DNA of 9,501 nt from Candidatus Hydrogenedentota bacterium (GTDB lineage Bacteria; Hydrogenedentota; Hydrogenedentia; Hydrogenedentales; SLHB01): positions 1 through 9,501 of the forward strand of contig PUOI01000609.1 in assembly GCA_003552765.1 (NCBI GenBank), read 5' to 3'. Below the pieces are notes generated by a model. It saw nothing but the letters and a program-made list of their open reading frames with translations, did not search any database and was not told the origin of the DNA. The translations under genes and the position numbers were made by a program. This document shows, piece after piece, positions 1 through 6,354 of the stretch. Every line of letters begins with the position of its first letter. The first letter of the stretch is position 1.

Positions 1-1
1 G

Positions 2-268
2 GGGGATTACCGGGCGGCCGCGGAAGCCTACGCCGTCGCCGTGGAGGCCTCGGACAACGGCGATGAAGATGGGTACTGGGCGGAGTTTCAACGGGCCAAC
101 GCGCTGATGCGGTATGGGGAGTACGAGCGCAGCGCGGAACGGTATGACGCCATCGCGGAGAGCAATTCGCCGTGGGCCGAGGCCGCGGCAACCAAGGCGC
201 GCTATGCCCGGCAGGAACACGTCTTGCGCGGCGGCGAACCGCTCGCATTGGCGCCAGACGAGTTGTAG
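2..268 (+). CDS. TPR-like repeat protein, C-terminal part (5' end outside window)
   Basis: An open frame enters from the left edge and ends at a TAG at 266-268, giving 88 visible residues. The sequence is helical and rich in Ala, Glu, Arg and Tyr. It has two TPR-like helix pairs: the first starts near GDYRAAAEAYAVAVEA, the second near RYGEYERSAERYDAIAE. Spaced Gly/Tyr/Ala positions fit tetratricopeptide repeats, which normally mediate protein-protein contacts. A GTG at 41 is in frame, but the TPR pattern already runs upstream of it, so the gene most likely begins outside the window. The stop lies 4 bases before the next ATG, so the two genes are probably co-transcribed and translationally coupled. 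I cannot name the protein. Its place before flagellar-type regulators suggests a role in that apparatus, but this rests on context only. Confidence 0.6.
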   Translation, partial: GDYRAAAEAYAVAVEASDNGDEDGYWAEFQRANALMRYGEYERSAERYDAIAESNSPWAEAAATKARYARQEHVLRGGEPLALAPDEL

Positions 269-272
269 CGTC

Positions 273-722
273 ATGGCTGACCCCGAACTCACACGGCGCC
301 TGCGGGATTACTTCAACCGGCAGATTCCCTGGCTTCAAACCCGCGTGGAGGAGATGCGCAACCTGCAGGCGCGCCTCGATGAGCAAGGCCTTGAATCCGT
401 GACGGAAACCGAGACGCGGCGCCAGCAGGAGATGGCGGCGTTTGAAGAAGAAAACCGGCTGCTGCTCCGCGAATGGAGCCAGTCCACGGCCGTCTCCAGC
501 AGCGAGCGCGCTGAAATCGAAGCGTTGGCCGAGCGGTCCCAGGCGCTGGGGGAAGAGCTTGCCAACCTTTACGACGCCGCCGTGGCCGGGATGGAAACCC
601 AACGGGAGGACGTGCGGCGCTCCTTGGGCGAAGTGCTCCGGGGCCGCCGCACCGTGCGCAAGTATGGGAACAGCGAAAGCATAAGCGATCTTGGTTCGGA
701 TTTCTTGGACAGGCAGGTATGA
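273..722 (+). CDS. Small coiled-coil protein, possible FlgN/FliT-type flagellar export chaperone
   Basis: The 149-residue product is almost wholly charged and helical, with heptad-like Leu/Glu/Arg patterns at about residues 5-65 and 78-128. There is no signal peptide or membrane segment, so it should be cytoplasmic. The tail (about 128-149) has a Tyr-Gly followed by a polar stretch and ends FLDRQV. FlgN/FliT-like chaperones, which keep flagellar subunits soluble before export, are also short helical proteins with a variable Tyr-containing tail. The resemblance is in shape rather than in a diagnostic motif. ATG 273 is preferred over an upstream in-frame start at 114 because it follows the previous stop by 4 bases and avoids overlapping that gene. 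Its TGA overlaps the kinase ATG (ATGA at 719-722), a sign of translational coupling. A generic coiled-coil protein is the alternative. Confidence 0.72.
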   Translation: MADPELTRRLRDYFNRQIPWLQTRVEEMRNLQARLDEQGLESVTETETRRQQEMAAFEEENRLLLREWSQSTAVSSSERAEIEALAERSQALGEELANLYDAAVAGMETQREDVRRSLGEVLRGRRTVRKYGNSESISDLGSDFLDRQV

Positions 723-1909
723 GTAACGATTCCAACGACCACGCCGACATGCAGGCCTTGGCGAAGGCCTTCGAACTCTTCACGCAAACCACGCAGAGTT
801 GGGAGGAGTCCTACCGGCTGCTTGAGGCCAGGGTCCGCGAATTGGACAATGAACTGGCCTCCAAGAATCAGGAACTGGCCCTCACCAACGATTATCTCGA
901 CTCCATCCTGGAGGGAATGAGCGATGGGGTGATCGCCGTGGACACCCATGGCACGATCATCCGCTTCAACCGCGCCGCCACCCACGTCCTTGGATACTCG
1001 GCGGAGGAAGCCACCGGGAAGCCGTTCCGCGAGGTTTTTGGCCGCGTGTTCTCGCTCCCCGGCGATCGCCGCATCCGCGAATTGCGCGCGCGCGACGGGT
1101 CGGCGGTTCCCGTGAGCGAACGGGACGCCCCCCTTCGCGATCGCGGGGAACAGCTCATTGGCTGGGTGAAGGTGTTCCAGGACTTGAGCGAACTCGAGAC
1201 GCTGCGGGAGCAAGTCCGTCACAAGGACCGGCTGGCGGCCGTGGGCGAGCTGGCCGCCACGGTGGCCCACGAGATACGCAATCCCCTGGGCGGCATTCGG
1301 GGCTTCGCCGCGTTGTTGCAGCGCGACCTTCCGAACGGGGATCCCAAGAGACGCTTGGTCGACAAGATTTTGGCGGGGGCGCAGGACCTGGACGAGGTTG
1401 TCTCGGAACTCCTCGAGTTCACGCGTCCCTTGCAACTGCGGCTGCGGCCCACGGCGTGCCGCGACCTCGTGGATGCGGCCCTGGCCTATATGGATCCCGT
1501 CAATGGCGGCGTCACGTTTCAACGGGATGTGCCGGCGGATATGCTGGTGCAGGCCGATCCCGACAGGATGCGCCAGGTTTTGCTCAACATCTTGCTGAAC
1601 GCGGTCCAAAGCATGAACGGCGAACCCGGCCGGATCGCCATCTCCGCCTTCCGCGAAGGCGAACACGTGGCGATGTGTATCGCCGACACGGGCTGCGGCA
1701 TGCCGGAGGACAAGCTCAAGCAGGCCTTCTCCCCCTTCTTCACCACCAAGGAAAAAGGCACCGGCCTGGGCTTGGCCGTGGCGGAAAAGATCGTCGAGGG
1801 CCACGGCGGCCACGTCAACGCCCGGAGTGTGGTGGGCGAAGGGTCTCAATTCTACATCTACCTTCCCGAGGGGACGCCTGGGCTGCCCGAGACGGGACCG
1901 GAAGCATGA
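719..1909 (+). CDS. Cytoplasmic PAS-domain sensor histidine kinase, FlrB/FleS/NtrB-like
   Basis: The 396-residue product should autophosphorylate on His and pass the phosphate to the response regulator encoded next. Residues 1-60 are a helical/coiled-coil lead-in with AFELFTQTTQSWEESY followed by a Leu heptad, resembling the N-terminus of flagellar FlrB/FleS kinases. A PAS domain spans about 60-160 (SDGVIAVDTHGTIIRFN). HisKA follows, with the H-box AHEIRNPL and phosphoacceptor His184. The ATPase domain has an N-box with Asn294, the G1 box DTGCGMP (Asp323), the F-box SPFFTTK and the G2 box GTGLGL at 347-352. All catalytic boxes are intact. No transmembrane helix or signal peptide is visible, so the input is cytoplasmic, probably sensed by PAS or through a partner protein. 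The start overlaps the previous stop by four bases, and CAGG lies just upstream as a weak ribosome site. An NtrB-like nitrogen or general sensor is the main alternative. Confidence 0.93.
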   Translation: MSNDSNDHADMQALAKAFELFTQTTQSWEESYRLLEARVRELDNELASKNQELALTNDYLDSILEGMSDGVIAVDTHGTIIRFNRAATHVLGYSAEEATGKPFREVFGRVFSLPGDRRIRELRARDGSAVPVSERDAPLRDRGEQLIGWVKVFQDLSELETLREQVRHKDRLAAVGELAATVAHEIRNPLGGIRGFAALLQRDLPNGDPKRRLVDKILAGAQDLDEVVSELLEFTRPLQLRLRPTACRDLVDAALAYMDPVNGGVTFQRDVPADMLVQADPDRMRQVLLNILLNAVQSMNGEPGRIAISAFREGEHVAMCIADTGCGMPEDKLKQAFSPFFTTKEKGTGLGLAVAEKIVEGHGGHVNARSVVGEGSQFYIYLPEGTPGLPETGPEA

Positions 1910-1916
1910 GTCACGC

Positions 1917-3284
1917 ATGGTGAAATCGCGCATCCTTATCATAGACGACGACGCGCTGATGCGGGAGTATGTCGAGGAAGCCCTTACTCGGGCGGGCCAC
2001 GCGTGCGAGACCGTGAGCAACGGCCGGGAAGGGATTCAGCTCGTCCGCGGCCGCGCGTTTGACTTGGTCGTCACCGATCTCAAGATGACCCCGATGGACG
2101 GGCTCGAAGTCTTGCAGGCGATTCAAAAGGAAAGCCCCGACACGCGGTGCATCGTCATGACGGCGTATGGCACCGTCGAGACCGCCGTGCAAGCCTTGAA
2201 GGACGGGGCCGAGGACTACATTCTCAAGCCGTTCGCGCCGGACGAACTCGAGGTCGCCGTGAGCAAGGCCCTGGAGCGCGCCCGCATGAAACAGGAGAAC
2301 CGCTATCTCCGCGAGGAGGTCAACCGGTCTTATGACGTGGCCGCCATGGTGGGCGACAGCCCCGCCATGCGCGAGGTCTACGAGCAGGTCCAGCGGGTGG
2401 CCAACAGCCGCGCCACGGTCCTCGTGCGGGGAGAGAGCGGCACGGGCAAGGAGCTTGTCGCCCGCGCGCTTCATTACCGCAGTCCGCGCGCCAGCAAGCC
2501 ATTCATCAAGGTAAACTGCGCCGCGCTCAGCGCCGGCTTGCTCGAAAGCGAACTCTTCGGCCACGAGAAAGGCGCGTTCACGGGCGCGCACGACCGCAAG
2601 ATCGGCCGCTTTGAACTGGCCGACGAAGGGACGCTGCTGCTTGACGAGGTCAGCGAAATCAGCCTCGAACTTCAACCGAAACTGCTCCGCGCCTTGCAGG
2701 AGCGTGAATTCGAGCGCGTGGGCGGAAACCAATCCATCCAGGTGGACACGCGCATCGTCAGCACATCGAATCGCGACCTGGAGGAGGCGGTCGAGCAAAA
2801 CGAGTTCCGGGAGGATCTTCTCTTCCGGCTCAACGTCATCACCATCCGGATTCCGCCGCTCCGCGAACGGAAGGAAGATATCCCCGGGCTGATGCATCAC
2901 TTCCTCGCCCGGTTCGCGGCGGAAAACGGCCGTCACATCCAGGGCTTCAGCAAGGACGCGGAAGCGGCCCTCATGGATTACGATTGGCCGGGGAACGTGC
3001 GCGAGTTGCAGAACGCGGTGGAGCGGGCCGTCGTCCTTTCCACGAGCAAGACGCTTGAGCCTCGTCACTTCGCCTTGGAAAGCCCCACGCGGAAGCGCTC
3101 CGGGGGCGACGGCATGTTCTCGGTTCCCTTCGGCTCAAGCGTGGCCGAGATGGAGAAGGAACTCATCCTCAGCACGCTCGAACGCTGCCACCAAAACCGC
3201 TCCCAAGCGGCGCAGGTGCTCGGCATCAGCGTCCGCACCCTGCGCAACAAGCTGCACGAATACAACCAGCGCGCCGAAGAGTAA
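1917..3284 (+). CDS. Sigma-54-dependent response regulator, NtrC family (FlrC/FleR-like)
   Basis: This 455-residue protein has the full NtrC layout. The receiver domain (about 5-120) has acidic residues Asp10-Asp12, phosphoacceptor Asp54 (VVTDLKM), Thr82 (MTAYGTVE) and Lys104 (ILKPF). The AAA+ domain (about 143-375) has Walker A GESGTGKE (Gly172-Glu179), the sigma-54 contact loop GAFTGA (219-224), Walker B LLLDEV (Asp243-Glu244) and WPGNVREL (357-364). A Fis-type helix-turn-helix covers about 415-449 ([20 protein letters not shown]). It should bind upstream enhancer sites and drive open-complex formation by sigma-54 RNA polymerase once phosphorylated by the upstream kinase. An in-frame start at 1827 exists, but it would overlap the kinase and add about 30 non-homologous residues. 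ATG 1917 gives a start directly at the receiver and a 7-base gap. The Fis helix resembles flagellar FlrC/FleR; the exact regulon is inferred. Confidence 0.95.
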   Translation: MVKSRILIIDDDALMREYVEEALTRAGHACETVSNGREGIQLVRGRAFDLVVTDLKMTPMDGLEVLQAIQKESPDTRCIVMTAYGTVETAVQALKDGAEDYILKPFAPDELEVAVSKALERARMKQENRYLREEVNRSYDVAAMVGDSPAMREVYEQVQRVANSRATVLVRGESGTGKELVARALHYRSPRASKPFIKVNCAALSAGLLESELFGHEKGAFTGAHDRKIGRFELADEGTLLLDEVSEISLELQPKLLRALQEREFERVGGNQSIQVDTRIVSTSNRDLEEAVEQNEFREDLLFRLNVITIRIPPLRERKEDIPGLMHHFLARFAAENGRHIQGFSKDAEAALMDYDWPGNVRELQNAVERAVVLSTSKTLEPRHFALESPTRKRSGGDGMFSVPFGSSVAEMEKELILSTLERCHQNRSQAAQVLGISVRTLRNKLHEYNQRAEE

Positions 3285-3318
3285 CGCATGGCGCCGATAG
3301 GCATGCGGCCCAAAGGCA

Positions 3319-3369
3319 GCTTTCCAAGGGTATCGCCTGTTCGTTGAGGCGGTCATACCCTTGGAAAGC
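3319..3369. terminator. Long perfect stem-loop between convergent genes, likely bidirectional terminator
   Basis: A 15-base arm GCTTTCCAAGGGTAT (3319-3333) is exactly inverted at 3355-3369. Inside it a second stem CGCCT/AGGCG (3334-3338 with 3347-3351) closes an 8-base loop, leaving a 3-base bulge (3352-3354). It lies 34 bases after the regulator stop and 36 bases beyond the stop of the oppositely directed oxidoreductase gene, which is where a shared terminator would be expected. No good T run follows on either strand, so intrinsic termination is not certain. It may instead act as an RNA 3'-end stabiliser or be a member of a repeat family. Confidence 0.6.
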
Positions 3370-3405
3370 ATTGTCCTATCCTTCCGCGCAACGGTTTACC
3401 CCGTG

Positions 3406-4596
3406 TTAGTCAGCGCTGTACGCTTTAACGGGGACTTGGGCGCCTTCTTTCTCCGCCGAAACGTAGGCGCTGTAAATGGTGGAGATGGTGTCCGCGCCCA
3501 AATAGCTGTCGCTTTCCACGGGTTCGTCATACGCTGCGGCTTGGTAAAACGCGTTGATCTCTTGGGGATAGCCGGTGAACCAGTCCTCGTCCGGCGGAAT
3601 GAGCGTCCAGCCCTGCTTGGTCTCTATCTTCTCGACGGTGTAGATGTCCGAGAAATTGCTATCCTTCGCGTTGTACACCTTCATGGCGTCGTTGGGATTG
3701 ATGTTGCAGATTGTGCGATGGTTGTTCGTCGAGACCTCAAGCCAATTGTGAATGCCGCCCAGGATAATGTCCGAGGTGAAGAGACTGGCGACGGTGTTGT
3801 CCTCAAACACGACATGGATCATGGCGAAATCGTCGATGTCGTAGTAGTCCCGCCGGATGTGGCCTTCATCGCGGAAGTTGTCGAGCCGGGTGATGGCGTG
3901 TGTGCGGGCCGTGACGGCCTTGGGCAGGATGGGTTTGCCGTCGCGGGCGCGTCCTTCCACGCGTTTCAGGTAGAGCGCCGCCGTGAGCGGATGACAGCCC
4001 TTTCCGATCAACACCCCGCCGCCCGAGTATTTCCAATAGGCGTAGGTGGGGTTATGCGAGCCGGAGTGAGCCTCTTCCCCGTGCATCCAGAGGATTTGCG
4101 CGCCCGTCTTTTCCAGGATCTCCCGCTCCTTTTGAATGGCCGGCGCGTAGACCCAATTCTCGGCGTAAAAGATGCGGCCCTTGCTCTTGCGCTCCGCCTC
4201 CAGCATGCGCTCCACGCTGGCGAGGCCGTGGGTCAGGGCGTCCTGCTTGGGAAAGGTATCCCCATGGAACTCCTCCGTTCCATCCCCCAGATACCCGGTC
4301 AGGGGTTTCTCCATGATGACGTGCTTGTCCCGCTCAAGGGCGGCAAGCGCGACCTGTTCGTGGCCCTGGACGAGGACGCAGCAATGCACCACATCGACAT
4401 CGTCGATCATGGCCTCAAGGGAATCGTAGGCGGTGATGTCCCGTTCTTGGGCATACTGGGCCGCTTGGTCTTTGTCGAGGGCGTAGACGCCCTTGACGTC
4501 CACATCCGCGCTATAGACGCGGCGCAACGCTTCATAGTGAAACCGCGCGCTAAACCCCGCGCCCACAATGCCGCCGCGTACTGTTTTCTTTTTCAT
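3406..4596 (-). CDS. Gfo/Idh/MocA-family NAD(P)-dependent oxidoreductase
   Basis: The 396-residue product is a cytosolic Rossmann-fold dehydrogenase of the type that oxidises or reduces sugars, inositols and sugar acids. The dinucleotide motif GAGFSA is at 12-17, at the very N-terminus. The family lysine is in EKP at 96-98, followed by a C-terminal substrate domain (about 135-396). The second-domain motif reads GGGVLIGKGCHPLTAALYL: His202 is kept, but the Asp usual four residues before it (GGGxLxDxGxH) is Gly198, followed by Lys199. A low-complexity hinge (GYLGDGTEEFHGDTF, about 101-115) after EKP may be an insertion in the cofactor domain. There is no signal peptide, so this is not a Tat-exported form. 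The AAAGGAG ribosome site lies about 11 bases before the ATG. It is the last gene of the minus-strand cassette, 300 bases beyond the enolase-like gene. The substrate is unknown. Confidence 0.93.
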   Translation of the reverse strand: MKKKTVRGGIVGAGFSARFHYEALRRVYSADVDVKGVYALDKDQAAQYAQERDITAYDSLEAMIDDVDVVHCCVLVQGHEQVALAALERDKHVIMEKPLTGYLGDGTEEFHGDTFPKQDALTHGLASVERMLEAERKSKGRIFYAENWVYAPAIQKEREILEKTGAQILWMHGEEAHSGSHNPTYAYWKYSGGGVLIGKGCHPLTAALYLKRVEGRARDGKPILPKAVTARTHAITRLDNFRDEGHIRRDYYDIDDFAMIHVVFEDNTVASLFTSDIILGGIHNWLEVSTNNHRTICNINPNDAMKVYNAKDSNFSDIYTVEKIETKQGWTLIPPDEDWFTGYPQEINAFYQAAAYDEPVESDSYLGADTISTIYSAYVSAEKEGAQVPVKAYSAD

Positions 4597-4762
4597 GGAT
4601 TCAATGACTCCTTTTCTCGTTTATTGTCCCCGAATTCACAGCGAAGATTTCACCATCCCTAGAAGAGCGGATCGCTGGGGTGAATGTCCGTTATTGAGGG
4701 GCGCGTCGAGTACGTGCTCCATCCCAAAACTTTGGGAGCCTTCGGTCTGTCTTCGCCGTGAT

Positions 4763-4811
4763 GTGGCACGGGCTTCCAGCCCGTGATTCATGGCCTGGAA
4801 GGCCATGCCAC
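4763..4811. repeat. REP-like double-hairpin palindrome
   Basis: Two adjacent 19-base hairpins are enclosed by the inverted hexamers GTGGCA (4763-4768) and TGCCAC (4806-4811). The first hairpin, 4767-4785, has arms CACGGGCT/AGCCCGTG and loop TCC. The second, 4789-4807, has arms CATGGCCT/AGGCCATG and loop GGA. The loops are complementary and the whole 49 bases form an imperfect palindrome, so either two small hairpins or one long cruciform can form. From memory, similar GGCTTCCAGCC-type palindromes recur between genes in several GC-rich environmental bacterial genomes. Only this one full copy is in the window. Confidence 0.75.
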
Positions 4812-4857
4812 CTCCTAATGTGTTCACTTCGGCGGTCGACAAGTCTGAAGGTTGTTC

Positions 4858-4877
4858 GCTATCGCGCCTTTGGCGCG
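4858..4877. repeat. Short hairpin repeat with a 12-base core shared with the right-end cluster
   Basis: The arms CGCGCC (4863-4868) and GGCGCG (4872-4877) flank a TTT loop. The core GCTATCGCGCCT (4858-4869) occurs again, inverted, at 9383-9394, where it also forms one arm of a hairpin. Two matching, structured copies in intergenic DNA point to a dispersed repeat family. It lies about 20 bases beyond the enolase-like gene's stop, so it might also act at the 3' end of that message, but no T run follows on the minus strand. Confidence 0.5.
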
Positions 4878-4896
4878 GATTTTGGCCGGCTCACGG

Positions 4897-6315
4897 TCAA
4901 GGCCCTTCATGTGAGCTGTTGCCAACACTTACTCCGGGTTCCGGCAATACCCTGCCAATCTCCTCAAGCCTGTACCCGAACCCCGGACCGGATATCGTGG
5001 ATAAATCCACGGCCCCATCGCAGCGCTTGTACAATCCAGGATGCACCTTCTCCTCCGCGCTGGACGCCTCGGGATAGAACTGCATGGCGTTGGTCTCCAC
5101 GCCCATGATGGTTCCGGCGTGCGCCGCGAGCAGCACATGGGGGATCTGGGCCAGCATCGGGTTGGTGAGGTCCTGCACCATGAGCGTCATGCCGTGCGCC
5201 TTCGCCCAGCACAGGCTCAACAGCGCGCCGGTCTGTGTCTTGCAGGTCTTCAGGGCGACTCCCGTCCATCCGAGCTGCCGCCCCAACTTGACGTACTCCC
5301 AATCGTGGGCGCTTTCGTCCATGAACAACGGTTTCCGCGCGGACACGCTGTGGACAGGGATCCGGTTCTCGCTGAGGTCATACGGGAAAGGCTGCTCAAC
5401 GTACAAAAGCATCCCATGGATACGCGGATATTCCCGCATCAAGCGATCCAAAATGCCGTTGACGTATTCGGGATCCGTCACGGTGCAATTGAAATCGCTC
5501 GTCAGCCAGTACACGTCCAGATTCCACGCGATTTCCCCGACCTTCACCAAGCGATCGTAGTCCCACGCGGCATCGTCGCCCCGGAGTTTTACCTTCAAGC
5601 ATTTGAGGCCGTCGCGCTTTATCCATTCCGGCAACACCACGGGATAGCCATCCTCGGGCTCGTCGCCGGTAAGCTCGGAATGCTCCAAGAGATCCTTGCC
5701 GCCCACGAGGTGCCACGCCGGCATGCGGTATTCGGGCTGCTTTAAAAGAAAATCGGCGGGATACGTTCCGGAGAAATCCACGTCCAAATCCTCGGCTGGC
5801 GTCAGATAGGCCGAGAGATCCGCGTTCATGTATTCGGCGGTGTACGTCTCGTAGACGGGCGCGCCATGCATCACGCCGTAGGCGTCGTGCAACGCGATGT
5901 CGAACGCGGAACAACAAATGAGCGCGGCGAGCCACGGCATCTGCTCCGCTTCGTTCAGACCGCTATTGAGTTGTTCCAAGAGCCTTGGCAATTCGGCCTC
6001 GATGAACGCATGGCCAATCTCCATGGCGTGGCCGCTCTTGTCGCAGTCCGCCCATGCGCGGTTCAGCATCCGGCAGAATTCCTTCATGGCTTCGTGGCGC
6101 GTCTCATAGGACAACGCGCTTGGCCACGCCCACTGCACGCTCAGCGGCGTTTCCCCCCAACCCACGGCCCGCCGGCCTTGGCCGTCCTCGACGGTGAGCG
6201 CAACGCGCGCGCAGGTGACATAGGTCAGCGTTTCTGGGCCGAATTTCAATGGCACCCTTGTCTGGACGGGCAGGAAATACAGCGCTGCCCCAACGGGTCT
6301 AATGTCCTTGGTCAT
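4897..6315 (-). CDS. Enolase-superfamily protein, mandelate racemase/muconate lactonizing enzyme type
   Basis: The 472-residue product has an N-terminal capping domain (about 1-150) and a TIM barrel carrying the superfamily's metal and acid-base residues. These are a KxK motif (Lys241, Lys243, in CLKVKLRGDD), metal ligands Asp274 (SDFNC), Glu307 (YVEQPF) and Asp333 (FMDES), and Lys356 (ALKTCK) at the barrel end. This is the pattern of lysine/lysine members such as muconate cycloisomerase, o-succinylbenzoate synthase and dipeptide epimerase. Such enzymes abstract the proton next to a carboxylate; dehydration, racemisation and cycloisomerisation are all possible. It is about 80-100 residues longer than usual, with an extra stretch at roughly 165-235 near the start of the barrel. 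ATG 6315 lies 39 bases after the UROD-like stop with only a weak ribosome site, so co-transcription is likely. Substrate unknown. Confidence 0.88.
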   Translation of the reverse strand: MTKDIRPVGAALYFLPVQTRVPLKFGPETLTYVTCARVALTVEDGQGRRAVGWGETPLSVQWAWPSALSYETRHEAMKEFCRMLNRAWADCDKSGHAMEIGHAFIEAELPRLLEQLNSGLNEAEQMPWLAALICCSAFDIALHDAYGVMHGAPVYETYTAEYMNADLSAYLTPAEDLDVDFSGTYPADFLLKQPEYRMPAWHLVGGKDLLEHSELTGDEPEDGYPVVLPEWIKRDGLKCLKVKLRGDDAAWDYDRLVKVGEIAWNLDVYWLTSDFNCTVTDPEYVNGILDRLMREYPRIHGMLLYVEQPFPYDLSENRIPVHSVSARKPLFMDESAHDWEYVKLGRQLGWTGVALKTCKTQTGALLSLCWAKAHGMTLMVQDLTNPMLAQIPHVLLAAHAGTIMGVETNAMQFYPEASSAEEKVHPGLYKRCDGAVDLSTISGPGFGYRLEEIGRVLPEPGVSVGNSSHEGP

Positions 6316-6354
6316 GATTCGTCTGCTTATTGGTGGGTTATGCCAAAGGCCGGG

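Larger units (their letters stand above)
4597..4896. other. 300-base intergenic gap inside the minus-strand cassette, carrying hairpin repeats
   Basis: No convincing gene lies here. On the minus strand the first bases contain the AAAGGAG ribosome site of the oxidoreductase gene (about 4608-4614). A short palindrome CCCAAA/TTTGGG (4723-4728 with 4731-4736) precedes the double-hairpin repeat at 4763-4811, and a further hairpin lies at 4863-4877. A 68-residue minus-strand open frame crosses the region, but its translation is largely the repeat itself. I saw no clear sigma-70 or sigma-54 promoter for the downstream gene, though an internal promoter cannot be excluded. Confidence 0.6.

Noticed and set aside
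569..2020. Minus-strand open frame of 483 codons
   Set aside because: It is antisense to the kinase and runs across three tightly packed real genes. No family resemblance was found.
1911..3068. Minus-strand open frame of 385 codons
   Set aside because: It is antisense to the NtrC-type regulator with its complete receiver, AAA+ and Fis motifs.
3361..4662. Plus-strand open frame of 433 codons
   Set aside because: It is antisense to the Gfo/Idh/MocA gene, whose Rossmann and EKP motifs are clear. It begins inside a hairpin and has no recognisable domain. Long antisense frames are common in GC-rich DNA.
4763..4780. Sigma-54 promoter (TGGCACG resembles the -24 element)
   Set aside because: The TTGC -12 element is missing at the required spacing, and the bases are explained by the palindromic repeat.
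4636..4842. Minus-strand 68-codon frame in the repeat gap
   Set aside because: Part of its translation (GMAFQAMNHGLEARAT) is just the double-hairpin palindrome read as protein, so it is probably spurious.
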